The notes: generated from the letters alone by a model not told the origin. Counted from the stretch's first letter, positions 46,825-60,700 are shown. The stretch is 64,000 nucleotides of DNA from Coriaria nepalensis (GCA_027186245.1 CP114500.1:1250001-1314000); one strand, 5' to 3'. Numbers and translations are program-made.

Positions 46825-48026
46825 ATGGGGATGACTAAGTGGATTCTTTTATTTTCTTCCCTTCTCTTCGTCTCTGCTTTTGCTGCTACTCAATGTAAGT
46901 ACCCCTTCATTCTCCATTTGTTTGTGCATTTTCCTAACTAGTTACATACATTGTGGTCCAAATCTGCTTATTTTTCGTAGAGGTTTTGTATTAAATGTAT
47001 ATGTTTGATGACTTCTCTTACAGATTTGAAAAAACCCACCTCACAATGGGTATGGTACTGCTTGATCTGCTGTAGAGCTGGGTTTTTTTTTTTCTTTCTT
47101 TTTTTTTAGGTTTTATTTTAGTGAAATGGGTTTTATGTGAGCCTAATAAATTTTCAAAATTTCCAAAATCCGACCATTTCTTGTTTGAATAGTTCTTTTT
47201 GGTATCAGATCTCTTGCTGGATTTGATTTTCTTGATGGGATAATCTCATTTTGATGTTAGAACTTCTTTAGAAAGAAAAAGAGAATCTAATTTTGTATTG
47301 TACATGTTACTGCTAGATCTTGGATTTCTCATTTGTGCGAGAATCTATATTATCTAATCCCTGCCAAAGAATTAAAGTTCTCATTTTTCTCCCCCTCCAA
47401 AAAAAAATGTTTAAAATGCAGCAAATGTCACTACTAATCCGGCCGACGAGTTGGTGGTTGTGCTAAACAACAACCGGACAGCACATAAGTTATCATCCCT
47501 TCACGACAATCCGGGACTAGCCTGTATCGCTCTCCAGTACATCAAAGCATACCAAGGCAATTGTGGGGCCGTAGGCGGGGCCGACGCCAGAAAGCCTGCA
47601 GATTCTGCATTCGCCGAAACCTTCGCCCCCAATTGCGGGATCACAGCCTCAAGCCTTTCCCAAATCACAGGCCGTCTACTCGGATGCCAATCGAAATACA
47701 TCCATGCTCCCCAAGCATTTTCTCAGATCCTGATTAGAAACGATAAGAGCTTGGACATTCTTTACAGTAAGAATCACATGGAAGTTGGAGTGGCCGTTAG
47801 TGGGTCTGATGGTGGTGCTCCGTATTTCTGGTGTGTTCTGTTCAGCAATGGAAGTACTAGTACTAGCTTTGCTTTTGAAGCAGGTGTAGCTAAGGTCACT
47901 AGACCCGGGTGCTATAGTGGTGCAAATGATGACTGTAGTGGTGCTGTTGTTCGGTTTTCAAATCATCCGGTTTGGTGTATTGTTATCACTGGCTTAATCA
48001 CACTAGGGTTTGTGTTCATGTTATGA
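46825..48026 (+). CDS. GPI-anchored cell-surface protein (At5g19250/At3g06035-like)
   Basis: Exons 46825-46894 and 47422-48026 give 224 aa. The first exon encodes a signal peptide (MTKWILLFSSLLFVSAFAA). The mature part has PADELVVVLNNNRTAHKLSSL, the phrase NPGLACIALQYIKAYQGNC, and several conserved cysteines (NCG, LGCQ, FWCVLF, PGCYSG, DDCSG). The end is a hydrophobic tail (CIVITGLITLGFVFML) after a small-residue region, as expected for GPI attachment. The family is described only as uncharacterised GPI-anchored proteins; the exact role is unknown. It diverges from the lumen-protein gene across a 434-base spacer and converges on YLMG1. Confidence 0.9.
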
Positions 48027-48333
48027 TCCCGTTGAACTAGAAATCGAACAACCTATATCAGTTTCTTTGTGTTAGGCTTGAATTTTTCCTTCCTTTCCTT
48101 CATTTCATGTTTGAGTGTAACTGTGTAAGCTGAAGATCCATACCATTTCCACTGTTCTCTCCCTATTGCTGCTTGTTCGTAGTGAAATTTTGAGCAAATC
48201 ACAATATATTTGCATACTTCATCAAATTTATGCAGCAGAAAAATGGAGAAGATAGAGATTTACTGGTCATTGCTAAAAATTTTTGAACAGTGCAGGAAAC
48301 ACATAGTAATGGTGGTGAGAAAAGGGGGAATTG
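48027..48333. other. Convergent spacer between GPI-protein and YLMG1 genes
   Basis: Contains the two 3' UTR regions. Nothing else was recognised. Confidence 0.6.
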
Positions 48334-49305
48334 TTAGCACTCTTTGTTGGTCTTGCTTCCATGAAGCCTTCTAAACCATTTCTCCTGCGATGACGAGAGA
48401 TGAGAGAATGGTGAGGAAGGACGAGGATGCTTCTGTGATGTATGATGTGTGTTATCATCTTGTAGTGGAAGTTCAGCTGGTAGAGCAGAAGCAGTGCTGG
48501 TAAAAGCATTTAGAACCAAAAATGCTAGGATTGGAGATAGATCTAGGGTTCCTCCAAGAGGTGGAATTAGTCCTCGGAATATGTTCAAGTACGGATCGCA
48601 TATCGTGCTGAAAAATCAGAAAGATGAAATTCATCGTGTCAGGAGAGGTTTCTAACGGTTTGATTTTAGAGAGTGAGAAAGAGAGAAAGAGGGGAGTCGT
48701 ACCTTAGAGGACTGACAATGGCGGGAGGAGAGTTTGGAAACCAGGTCAAGACGAGTCGAACAACGAGTAAAGTGTTGTAGATGTTCAAGAAATTCGAGAT
48801 TCCATTAGCGACGACGAGTCCTGCTACTGAATCTCCAGGTAAAACAGCGGCGAAGTTGTGATTGGACAGACCCTGGCGATTGAAAGTCCTGGATTTTCTG
48901 CAACAGATCTGAAGGGAAAGAAAAAAACTTCAACGGTTGAGAATTCCGCGAACGAAGGAACTCTAAATCAGCAAGCATAACAAAGAATTACAGCACCTGA
49001 TGGCAGAGACTGTGAACTTGAGAAGGAACACCAAGTAGTGTCTTCGAAAGAGGATTTTCAAAAGCGATCAAGCGAAGAAATCGGAAACACTTATCGGCAG
49101 TGGAGACGACGGAGTTGTGAATGTCGCGAAGATAGATGATAGGAGGAGGAGGAGGAGGAACGAAGTCGCCGTGCTTCTTCCTCATGGATGATGTTTTCAA
49201 AAATGTCGTCTGTGTAAATAGAGGAGAGAAAAGCAGTAAGCTGCTATTCGAACAAAAACTGTTCCGTTTTGTGTTCTCTATGGCCGACTCGCCGGGAGGA
49301 GCCAT
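48334..49305 (-). CDS. YGGT-family plastid protein (YLMG1-like)
   Basis: Minus-strand exons 49305-48997, 48908-48703 and 48607-48334 give 262 aa. The first 100 residues are variable and Ser/basic-rich with a poly-proline run (FVPPPPPPIIYL), consistent with a plastid transit region. The YGGT domain has two membrane segments: NFLNIYNTLLVVRLVLTWF followed by PNSPPAIVSPLSTICDPYL, then FRGLIPPLGGTLDLSPILAF. These P-P-L-G-G-T-L-D-S-P residues are typical of YlmG/YggT. A charged tail follows, including QEKWFRRLHGSK. Arabidopsis YLMG1-1 is needed for nucleoid distribution in chloroplasts, and a bacterial relative acts in division; the same role is inferred. The 5' end is on the side of the PAA2 relic. 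Confidence 0.92.
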
Positions 49306-49759
49306 CTTTTTCCCGATGAAGCTCGCTACGAGCGAAGCAAGAGGAAGAAGATAATGAACAAAACGCGAATTTTTTAAATTGGAGATATTATTGGACCTCA
49401 GGCCGTTTAGCCTAATATCAACGGGTAAATTATATTTTACCCCTCAAACTATCTAAAATGTGCGAATTGTACCCTAGATTATTAAAATACACTTTAGAAT
49501 TTTCTTGAACTATAGAAAAACATGAGGATTACCACTTATGATTAAATTTCAATTATTTATAGTTAATATGGTAAAATTAACACATGGGAAAAATCCAAAC
49601 AGCTTTCTTTTTCTTTTTTGGCTTTTCCTACTCTCATTCTTCAATTTTCTTTTCCCCTCTCCTTCTTATCGGGTAGCCGCCGCTATTGATGTCGATGGCG
49701 ACAATCTTATCTTTCTCTTTCTTTCTATTCCGATTGAATCTGGTTTGAGTCCACACGTT
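49306..49759. other. Upstream region of YLMG1
   Basis: AT-rich DNA with the likely YLMG1 promoter. No gene was seen before the ATPase relic. Confidence 0.5.
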
Positions 49760-51106
49760 TTAGGTAGTTCGATATGGTTTGAGGTGTATTTTGATAATTT
49801 GTAGTTCAAAATGGTTTGAGGTGTATTTTGATCAATCATTAGATGAAGTAGCATTATCAAATCATTCAAAAACAGTGGTTTATGTTGGACGTGAAGGAGA
49901 AGGCATCATTGGAGGTATAGTAATATCAGATAGTTTACGCCATGATGCTGAATCCACAGTGACTAGGTAATTCACTTTTCCACTCAATTTCGTACTTCTG
50001 CAAGCATTTCATTCTTGAACCAGGAGATTTTCCACTACCTCACTCGATATTATTTTTCAGGCAATATTTGTTTAATTCCATTCTCTTACTCCATCTTTCT
50101 GTATAATTTCCTGATAACTTGCTTAAATTTGTTGCTTTGATTGGAAGGCTTCAGAAAAAGGGTATCAAGACAGTCCTCTTATCTGGTGACAGGGAGGATG
50201 CAGTTGCAACTATAGCCAAGGCAGTTGGAATAGAAAACAAATTTATCCGAAGTGATATCTTCCCTTAAAGCTTTGGGACATCTTGTTGCTATGGTATGAA
50301 AATTTCAGAACAGTGATTTCTTATCTGTTTTAAAACCAGTCCATTGCACCCATAATTTTTTGGTGGATACCGCTCGTTATTCTTGTGAAAAAGATCCAAT
50401 TATATCTCCATGGATAGTCTCTTTTACCGAGGGTTTGCCTTTGATGCAATTTAGAGATTTGTTGAAGACTCTTATGTCCCTTTTCTATGGTGATCGTCAC
50501 CTGACATGTCAATAAATTTTTAGGTTGGCGACGGAATTAACGATGCACCATCATCCTTGGGCTCTGCTGATGTTGGGATTGCTTTGAGACTTGGAGCACA
50601 AGAAAATGCTGCTTCCAATGCAGCATCAATTTTACTTATCGGAAACAGATTGTCACAGGTAAATGTTTCCGATCAATATGAAATTTTTTTGGATGAACCC
50701 GGCAGCCTGTACATATTGATCAGAAGAAACTTTGCTACTTCGACATAAGTGGCTTGTATATCTTTCCATCTCAGGTTGTAGATGCAGTAGAACTATCAAA
50801 GGCAATAATGGCAAAAGTGTTATCAAAATTTATCATGGGCAATTTGATTTCGTAATGACTCCTTCTCTTTCAGGTAAATACTTCTTTAAGAATCATTCAC
50901 TGTTTTCCATAACAAAATTAATAGCCATGTCCCATTCTACCGAGCAAAGGGCTTGATAGTAATGGAAACAACTTTCAGATTTACTTTCTCTTACTTTTTT
51001 AACTTTTGGTTGCTCAGGTGGCTTAATGGCGTTGAGCTCCACATTGGTTGTCTCCAACTCTCTACTTCTACGGCTCCATGGTTTTGAGAAGAGCAGAAAA
51101 AGGTAG
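49760..51106 (+). pseudogene. Relic of the C-terminal part of a P1B copper ATPase (PAA2/HMA8-like)
   Basis: Only the end of the gene is present, in exon-like blocks at about 49803-49966, 50149-50296, 50524-50659, 50775-50873 and 51018-51106. Recognisable pieces are VVYVGREGEGIIGG, SDSLRHDAES, KGIKTVLLSGDRE, the hinge MVGDGINDAP, LGAQENAASNAAS, MTPSLSGGLMALSS and SNSLLLRLH. The phosphorylation site DKTGT, the metal-binding domain and most transmembrane segments are absent. Block two needs a frameshift between GIENKF and ISSLKALGHLVAM. Block four loses the last membrane helices and needs another shift before QFDFVMTPSLSG. Intact PAA2 moves Cu(I) across the thylakoid membrane toward plastocyanin. 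A functional copy presumably lies elsewhere. Confidence 0.85.
49764..49832 (+). repeat. Short tandem duplication at the edge of the ATPase relic
   Basis: Positions 49764-49795 and 49801-49832 are the same 32-base phrase with two mismatches (gtagttc...atggtttgaggtgtattttgat), spaced 37 bases apart. The second copy runs into the relic coding sequence. Confidence 0.85.
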
Positions 51107-51780
51107 CTCTGGTTAAAGGGAGAAACTTAAGAAGAGAGAGAAGAGAGAGATAGAAGTCCCTGCTACTGGAAATTTAGAGTCAGAAGAAGCCATGCTAATT
51201 GTGATTGGGTAGTTTGATTATTGTTTCATTATTAATAGATCAAACCGTTATTTGGGTAACGTACAAATTTTTATTTCATGCTACGTTTGAAACTTTCAAA
51301 CCTGCACTATCCTATTTCAATCAAATTCTGCACTATCCTAAGTTTCCCTTTCGTCCATTTTTAAATTGTCACGTTCTTTATCCGTCTCCGTTATTATTAG
51401 ATCAAGTAATAACTCCACATGCATCAGAGTCCAGATTCCGAAGTTTCTCAGCAACCAAACAGTCGGCGGGAAAATTTACTAGGGCGATTGACGTACTACT
51501 AACTATTAAGGGAAGAACGATGGCGATTGACGTGTATGATACAGTATGAAATACTCCTGCCATTTTTAAAATTCTTTTGTTTTCTACTCATTCAAGTCCC
51601 ACACCTGTTAGGGCGGGAACCTAAAAAATGTCACTAAAACTTCATTTCATTTTTATCTCTGACTCTCTTCTGTCCTCTCTTCTCCATTTATAGGGTTTCC
51701 GATTCAAAATCATCGTCCTGCTTTGAATTTCTAAGGCTCTGATTCTGTTTTTGGCACTTTCGACTTCCTCGAGCCCGAAG
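51107..51780. other. Myosin promoter and leader
   Basis: It follows the ATPase relic directly. The last 120 bases look like the myosin leader. No TATA box was clear and no other gene was recognised. Confidence 0.5.
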
Positions 51781-54700
51781 ATGAGCCTACGCAGAGGCTC
51801 CAAGGTCTGGGTGGAAGGCCGAAGCTCCGCTTGGGTGGCAGCTGAAGTTAACGATTGCAGTGGCAAACTAGTTCAAGTTGTAACTGCTTCCGGGAAAAAG
51901 GTGATAGCAATTTCGTGCTCTTCTGCTCTGAGTTTCAGTACCATTCTTGCTGTGATGAATTTGAGCTATGAATATCTCCTTTTCTTTTTCTTACTTCCGT
52001 TTTTTGTGTTTTTTCGTTCCTTTTTTGGGGCACTCTAGGTTTCGGTATATCCGGAGAAGGTATTTCCGAGAGATGCAGATGAGGAGGATCATGGAGGAGT
52101 TGATGACATGACGAAAATGACCTATTTGAATGAGCCAGGGGTGCTGTATAATCTGCAGAGAAGATATGGTCTCAATGACATATATGTAAGACAATTTTTT
52201 TTTTCTTATTTTTAGAGACAAATTAATGGTGTCGAAGTGTTAACAGTCTGATAGATAATATAGGTGAGCTCATTTTCTAACAGTTCGATAACTTATAATA
52301 TGCTATTAGAGTTGGGGTCTCTAGTTCAAATCAATATTGCTCCCCTCTTTGTTAATTATGCATATTGTATGCTGTTGTTTGGACTTGTTTGCCATCTGTT
52401 TGCACGTGCAAGACTCACATTGTTATGGTCTTGCATGTTTCCTAATGGTTTGAACTTTCGAACTTTTATGATAATCGGTAACTTAATAGGAAGTTTAGTT
52501 AAACTTAGGGTTCAAGTAATTTCGACTGATAAATATGGCTAATTGGACTTGAGTGTTGACACTTTTTACTTTAGTGGCAATACATTACCCATTTATGTTC
52601 TTGAAATGGACATGGAGTTAGCAGCCGGATTGCATGTTTCACTTTCCATATTCACAGGATGGACTTCTTTCTATACGCTTTGTAGTCAATCTTGCTTATA
52701 TCTTTTATGATTGTAGTTAAGTTAGCTTTGATAAGGAAATGCTAGAATTCTTAAGTCGAACTTCTGTGAGTTAATGTAAAACATCGTTATTTCATGGATT
52801 TGAGCACATAGTGCAGTAGAAAGTCTTGGGATTCCTGTACTCTTTTGTGCTGATAAATATGTAGTTCCTGGTTATTGCACTTAGACTTATGGGAGATTTT
52901 CTCTTTTGTCTCTGGTAGACATACACGGGTAGCATTTTGATTGCGGTTAATCCATTTACCAAGCTCCCTCATCTATACAATGTCCACATGATGGAACAGT
53001 ACAAAGGAGCCCCTTTTGGTGAACTGAGTCCTCATGTTTTTGCAGTTGCTGATGCATCATATAGGTTTGTAAATTTAAGCCTTTGGTTAGAAATTGAGGC
53101 TATTCTGCTTTCTGTTACTTTTACATGAAATTATAATGCTCACTTTTTAGTTTTTTGTATGCTTTGAGCTGTTAGAGCAATGATCAGTGAAGGTCAAAGT
53201 CAATCTATACTGGTCAGTGGAGAAAGTGGGGCTGGTAAAACTGAGACAACAAAACTTATAATGCAATATCTCACTTATGTTGGTGGTCAGGCTGCCGGAG
53301 ATGACAGAACAGTAGAGCAGCAGGTTCTTGAAGTAAGACTTGCTGCCACTAAGTCATCCTAATCATTACTATTCTCTCTTTATTTATTTTTATTTTATTT
53401 GATATAAATGGAAAATTAAATGCACTCTATTTTGATAATATCTCTTTTGGGAAAATTGCTCTCGGGATTACAATGCTACTACATGTTAGTAAGGAGGTAT
53501 ACCTTAGATTTAATCCGACTTTTGTTTTAGTGCACCAGTTAGTCTTTTATTTTAATTGAAGCTTGGAAAAGGTTCTTATCATTTTTATTAAAGAGGATAT
53601 AGATTAGGCCAGGTTAACGTTTCTGATGTTGCCTTCACTTTCTGCTGATCTAGTCGAATCCACTCTTGGAGGCATTCGGTAACGCGAGGACTGTTAGAAA
53701 CGATAATTCAAGGTGAGTTTGGATTTCTCCAATTTCTTGTCCATTCTTTGATGAAGTCATAAGCTAATTGCTTGTTATTGTTCCCCATTCATAGCTGAAT
53801 TCAATTTTCTAATATGGCAGTCGTTTTGGAAAGTTTGTTGAGATCCAATTTGATGCAAATGGTAGAATATCTGGCGCTGCAATTAGAACTTACCTTCTGG
53901 AAAGGTCTCGTGTAGTTCACATTACAGACCCCGAGAGGAACTATCACTGTTTTTATCAGTTGTGTGCATCTAGGGTAATCTCCTCCTAGATATATTTATT
54001 TTTCTTTTCATGAAAAAAAAAAACATATATAAATATATAAATATATATATATATATATATAATTACAGGAAAGACATTCTGTCAGTTTTTCTCAGTGTGA
54101 CATCCTTCACGATGAATTTTTTTTTTTTTGGGGAAATGCTAACTTGCTTTTTGCCGTCGTGAAGATTCTGATTAGAAAATTCTTTTGTATACACACACAT
54201 GCTGGTATTATTATAGTGCAGTCCAAGTATGTAAACACTGTCTTTGCATATGTGATCATGGCTAGGATGCCGAGAAATACAAGTTAGACCATCCAAGTCA
54301 TTTCCACTACTTAAATCAAAGCAAGACCTATGAATTAGATGGGATGAACAATGCTGAGGAATATATGAAAACGAGGAGGGCAATGGAAATAGTTGGTTTA
54401 AGTTATGAAGATCAGGTTTGAAACCTTATACAATTTCATTTTTCATTATTATTCACATACTTCTTCCATGGGTGTTCTTATAATTGTTTTATTGCTGTTG
54501 TGTCAGGAAGCTATTTTTTGCACCTTGGCTGCGATTTTGCATTTAGGTAACATCGAGTTTTCTCCTGGAAAGGAGCATGACTCTTCAGTCATAAAGGATA
54601 AAAAATCTAGCTTTCATCTACAGATGGCTGCTGAGCTTTTCATGTAAGCAGTCTATAGGATAGGATATTTTCATAAAATTCAGTTGCCTAATATGTCTTG

Positions 54701-57700
54701 TAACCTTGTAAGCAAGAGCATTAATGCTAATGAAGGCTATTACGTCTTCTGTACATCTAAGGAAATGTTGTGATGGTCTTATTCAATTGATTAAAGATAG
54801 CTAGAATGAGAAGTCTATGAGCTGTCAAGATGAGTGAGCACCATCTCTGATGAGCGCATAAAATTGTACTGTACAATTATATTTCTTGTATGAATAACAA
54901 TCAATTTGGTGCGTGGAGAATTTGGGCAGGCCTGGTGTACTTCAACAAATGAAGATGGCAACATTCTAAACATTAAAAAAATGACTGGACCTATGTGTCT
55001 TCGCCTCTTAAGTGTTTATTAAATCTTGATGTAGACATTCTAGCATACTATATAGCCTAAATGAATATTTTTCACAACAAATCAGGTGTGACGTGAATCT
55101 CTTGCTGTCAACACTCTGTACCCGTTCAATCCAAACTCGTGAAGGAAATATTATCAAATCTCTCGACTTTAATGCTGCTGTTGGTAGTCGGGATGCATTG
55201 GCAAAGACTGTTTATTCCAGACTGTTTGATTGGTGCCTATTTCCTGCAGATTTATTGAACATTGATTTACAGCTTGATAGAAATTTGCAGCCGGAAGTTT
55301 AAATTTGTTTGGTTTCAATGTTTATTTCAGGCTTGTTGATAAAATTAATAAGTCTGTTGGGCAAGATCCTGACTCCTGTATGCAGATTGGAGTGTTGGAT
55401 ATCTATGGCTTTGAATGCTTTAAGGATAACAGGTAAATTTTTCTTACTGGTTTTCTATGTGATCTTTTGAAAGCTTGACAGTTCATGTTGAGAAATGTTC
55501 TGTTATGTTTTTGTTCTTTGGTCCCTTAATGCTTTCTTTTTTCACAGTTTTGAGCAGTTTTGCATCAATTTTGCAAATGAAAAGCTTCAACAACATTTCA
55601 ATGAGGTTTGTAGGACTGTTGTTTCGGTTGGATCATACATCTTTTGAAACAAATACTATAGGCTAACTTTTAGGTCTCTAAAACTTATGAAAAAGCAAGT
55701 ATTTTGAACAATAGGTTCTGATTATATTTTTCCAATTTTCTCCAGCACGTTTTCAAGATGGAGCAGGAGGAATATAGCAAAGAAGAAATTAATTGGAGCT
55801 ACATTGAATTTATAGACAACCAGGATGTGTTGGATTTGATCGAAAAGGTTTCTCACTTTCCCTCCTACTGCGTAATACAAATATCTTGGGGATGGATATT
55901 TTAAGCATTGTAGTCACCCATTTCCCTAGAAATTTAGATGGTTAGAACTGGAGTTTTAAGAATTTGTTAGACCGGCAGTGGTTAATTCGGTATGTTTTCG
56001 TTATTATATAATGTTCGTTGTATTGTAGCCAATTATATGAAGCATGTATAACATATATTCCGTTCTCTGTTGCTGATATGGAGTGTGTAACATTAGGGAA
56101 ACATATAAATATTGGAGAGATTTGGTATCTGGTTCTTTTGACATATAATAATTGCATTATGAGACTCATCTGTAGTATCTAATTTTTGTGTTTGTACTTA
56201 TTCTTTTCTTGAAATTGTTTTCAATGGGCCTTAATGGTGTGTGGTCTGGTGATTCGCAGAAACCTATTGGGATAATTGCTCTGTTGGATGAAGCTTGGTA
56301 CAATTTGAGTTCTTCAATATACATTGGTGCGTGTTGGTCTATAAAGTTTTTTCTAGAACTTTGTCCTTATCCTGATTTTTATGTTTTTGCAGCATGTTCC
56401 CAAAATCAACATATGAAACATTTTCAATCAGATTATTTCAGAATTGCCGATCCCATCCGAGGTTGCAGAAAGAAAAATTTTCAGGAACAGATTTTACCAT
56501 TTCCCATTATGCTGGAAAGGTATATGTGACATCTGATTGATCTTTCGCAAGGAAATTCAATGATTTGATTACGTTTGCTTTTGTTCTTTTAGGTCACTTA
56601 TCATACAGATAGCTTCTTAGACAAAAATCGTGATTATGTTGTGGTAGAACACTGTAATCTGTTGTCTTCATCCAAAAGCACCTTTGTGGCTGCTCTTTTC
56701 CCTTCCCTGCCCGAAGAATCTTCAAGATCATCATACAAATTTTCTTCGGTGGCAACTAGATTTAAGGTGAGGAATTTTCTATATATATATGTATATGTAT
56801 TCTATTACTGCCTTCCTTGTCTTTCTCCTCCCGAGTTTTGATATTGACAAGTTCTGGCCTTAGTCTTATAATCTTACTGAATCTAGTTGGAATATGATGC
56901 ATTCTCCTATTTTCGAAACAGATCTTCTGACAATCTAAAACTTTGATCTTGATATATTTATTCTTTATTGGGATGCTTCTAGCAACAACTTCAGGCCCTT
57001 ATGGAAACTCTCAACTCAACAGAACCTCATTATATACGTTGTGTGAAGCCAAACTCTCTCAATCGTCCTCAGAAGTTTGAAAATCTGAGTGTTCTGCACC
57101 AGTTGCGCTGTGGGGTTAGTGGTTTCAATCCTCCTTTTTTTGAAATCTTTCTAGATGCCATCATGCACATGTAGCAGCATATGTTTATCTCATTAATTTC
57201 AGTTTTGTCGGACTGTTATTGTTGTTACTTTTGTGATATATGGTGATTTATAATTGATTCTTAACTAGGCTTTGACCTCAAAAAGTTTCGTTACTTTTTA
57301 TTTATATGAAAATTATTCTCAATGTATAATTGCAAAACGTGGAACATGTCACTTGATGTTAAGTGCTGTCAAATTGAAACTTTCTTTTAATTGTTTGAGT
57401 GAATGCAGGGTGTTTTAGAGGCTGTTCGCATAAGTTTGGCTGGTTATCCCACTAGGAGGACTTATTCAGAGTTTATAGATCGCTTTGGACTGCTTGCTCC
57501 TGAATTGCTGGATGGAAGGTTTGTTATTGTGGTTTATTTATGTTTCCGGGTGCTGGATATTTTATTTCCCTTATTCTTATCTCTTTTAATATCTCGCATT
57601 TTTCTTATCTGATACTGACATATGCTTTTACATGTAATTGTCTAAATATACCAGTTATGATGAAAAGGCTACAACAGAAAAAGTTCTACAAAAATTGAAG

Positions 57701-60700
57701 CTCAAGAATTTTCAGGTTTTCTCCTAGAAGCTCTCTGATTCTGTTCTCATAATTTTGGTCAAAGAAAAAAAAAGAAAAAAGATTCCGTTCTCAGAATTCT
57801 TGCCTGCTGCCACATGTCTGCTTATGACACAATGGTTACTAAAACTGAGTCATGGCTCATGTGGGAAAGACTTTGAATTTCTGCTTGGCTTCCTAAATGC
57901 CAAAATGTTGGGAAACAAACTTTGTTACATACATTTAGGCCAAACGATACAAGAAGTGAAGCTAGATGTCTCAAGTTTGCTTCCACTATATTGCGTAAAT
58001 GAACAGTTCATGTTCTTCTTGAATGCTATGCATATTTCTGTTTTACATAATGGTTGTATACCTGTGCTCATTATATTTTCTTTACTTTTGTAGTTGGGAA
58101 GGACCAAAGTGTTTCTTAGGGCTGGCCAAATTGGCATGCTAGATGCCCGACGAGCTGAAGTATTGGATAATGCTGCAAGGTGTATTCAATGCCGTTTGCG
58201 TACATTTTATGCACATAGGGAATTTTTCTCGATCCGCGCATCTTCCGTTGTACTCCAAACATATTGCAGAGGTAAAACAAGAAATGTAGTCCATTTTAAT
58301 TTTCTAGATCGACATCTTAGTTATGTAGTCAGAAAATTGTATTTTCGCATCCTTGTTTATGTATCTTAGTGTCACAAACAATGGAGAAAGGTAATTTCAT
58401 GTATCTATGTTCTATACAAAGATGCCTATTTATTGGCTAGATACAAACCTAAGAAATCCTAAGAAATCCCTAGAGTTAAGGAGACTGTTCATCATGCCTA
58501 TAATCTAGCTAACCTAAGCCTACAAATGAGGAGAAGATAATTCTCCTAATATACATAATTTATTCCTGTATTCCAACACTTAGTATGGTCTTGCTGCCGT
58601 GTTTGGGAAAACTTGGAGCTGTATTATGCATCTGTTACCCTTATCACAGATATTAATGTTATACTCCGATGTGAAGAAGTGTGCTTTTAATGGCTGGAAA
58701 AAGGGATATGTTCTTTGCAACACCTCTCATTCGCCTATTGATTATTCCTTTCACAGGGTACCTTATGCGAAAGACATATGCTGCAAAACAAGAAGCCAGG
58801 GCTGCTACTACAGTACAAAAACACATCCGCAGTTGGCTGTTAAGGCGCGCCTATATAAAACTTTATTCAGCTGCACTAATTATACAGTCCAACATTCGAG
58901 GTTTCTCGACTCGCCAGAGATTTTGGTATGGAAAGAAGCATAAAGCTGCCACTGTGATTCAGGTAACCTAAATATAGTGATACCCATTGTATAATTTGTA
59001 GTTTATTAAGACATTGGAAAATAGGGAAGATGGACGATGTTGAGCTTAGCTTTTCTAATATCAAGACTTCTGCTTCTTGGACGTGTAATTTGAATACTGT
59101 TGACAAGTTTCGGCAGCTTGCTTAGTTCAACTCGCTTCCTCCAATTCGACATCATCTTATATGTAACTGTTTTAGGCTCGATGGAAGACACACAAGGTTC
59201 GTGCTGCTTTCCGCCATTACCAAGTGTCTATCATAGCAGTCCAATGCTGTTGGAGGCAAAAGATGGCCAAAAGAGAACTCCGAAGGCTTAAACAAGTGAG
59301 ACAATTGTGTCCTGCCTTCTTGCTTAGAGAGTACTGATGCACATCAAATCTCTTCTCATTTACCTTTCATGTGCTTTCTTCTGTCAGGAAGCTAATGAAA
59401 CTGGAGCATTGCGTTTGGCTAAGAGTAAACTTGAGAAGCAATTAGAAGATCTCACATGGCGTTTGCATCTTGAGAAAAGATTGCGGGTATTGTTATTTAC
59501 CATAGGCTAATAAATTATTTTGGCTCCCTTGTGGTACCTTCAAGATCTGTTATGAAACTACTGATTCTTCGTGAGAAAGATTTCCTCTTTTCCATCTGAA
59601 CTCTTTGGTCCAACTTGACATTTTTCGTCAACCCTTGTTTGTTAATGGATTACATTTCTTATTTTTGTGTACTTGGAGTACATTTCTGACCAAATTTGTA
59701 ATGCAGATCTCCAATGAAGAGGTCAAGTCGGTTGAAATTTCAAAACTTCAGAAGACAGTGGAATCCTTGAATCTGGAATTAGATGCTGCTAAGTTGGCGA
59801 CAATTAATGAGTGCAACAAGAATGCAATGCTGCAGAATCAATTGGATTTGTCTGCAAAGGAAAAGCATGCTTTGGAAAGAGAGATTACAGCAATGGCTGG
59901 AACGAGGAAAGAAAATGGGTTGCTGAAGGTGATCCTGATCTCTCGGGACTCTTGTGCTAATATCTGAAGAGAATCTAAGTTGCAGCGAACAAATGGAATA
60001 CTGCAATCTTTGTCTCCTTATAATTGTTAGCTATGTTGTCATCTTTAATTTAGTTATAGCATCTCTCCTTATTTAGTTTCACTGCTCTACGTGATAAGTT
60101 CATGATGAATTGCAAGTTTTGTTTGTCAAGTTACTTTGTCATTTAATAGATGCTTTACTTTGTGAAAGTTATATCAATTCAAAGTCTCTTGTTTGTTTTC
60201 TTAACAGAATTCCTTGGATGGCTTAGAGAAAAAGAACTTTAGTCTGGAGCTTGAGCTTATCAAGGCACAAAAGGATCATAAGGACATCATTGAGAAGTTG
60301 CGGGAAGTTCAACAGATGTGTGCACAGCTCAAACAGAATATGAAAAGGTGTCTGTTTCCGATGAAAGTGTTATATTGCAGATTACTTTTCCTTTCTCGTT
60401 CCTGTCCCAAGATACAGTTCACCATAGTTGCTGATATAATAAAACGCTTTGTATTTATTTTATGTTTATTTTATTTCATTTTTTCTAACTGCAGTCTCGA
60501 GGACAAAATCTCAATATTAGAGGATGAGAATCATGTTTTGCGACAAAAAGCAATAGCAACTCCTAAGAGTGTCCGTTCTGGTTTTGTGAAGCCATTGACA
60601 GAGGTAATGTGCTGCCATCTTGCGTGTTTGAGCTACTCAGCTTAGTTGATGCTCGTCATAGGGATGTATTTTTTTTTATATGCTCTGCTTTCACTATAGT

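Noticed and set aside
49136..49354. Plus-strand frame with a glycine run opposite YLMG1 exon 1
   Set aside because: It is the antisense shadow of the poly-proline region of the YLMG1 protein.
51205..51549. Plus-strand frame of 114 codons between the ATPase relic and the myosin gene
   Set aside because: No recognisable motif; composition matches spacer and leader sequence.
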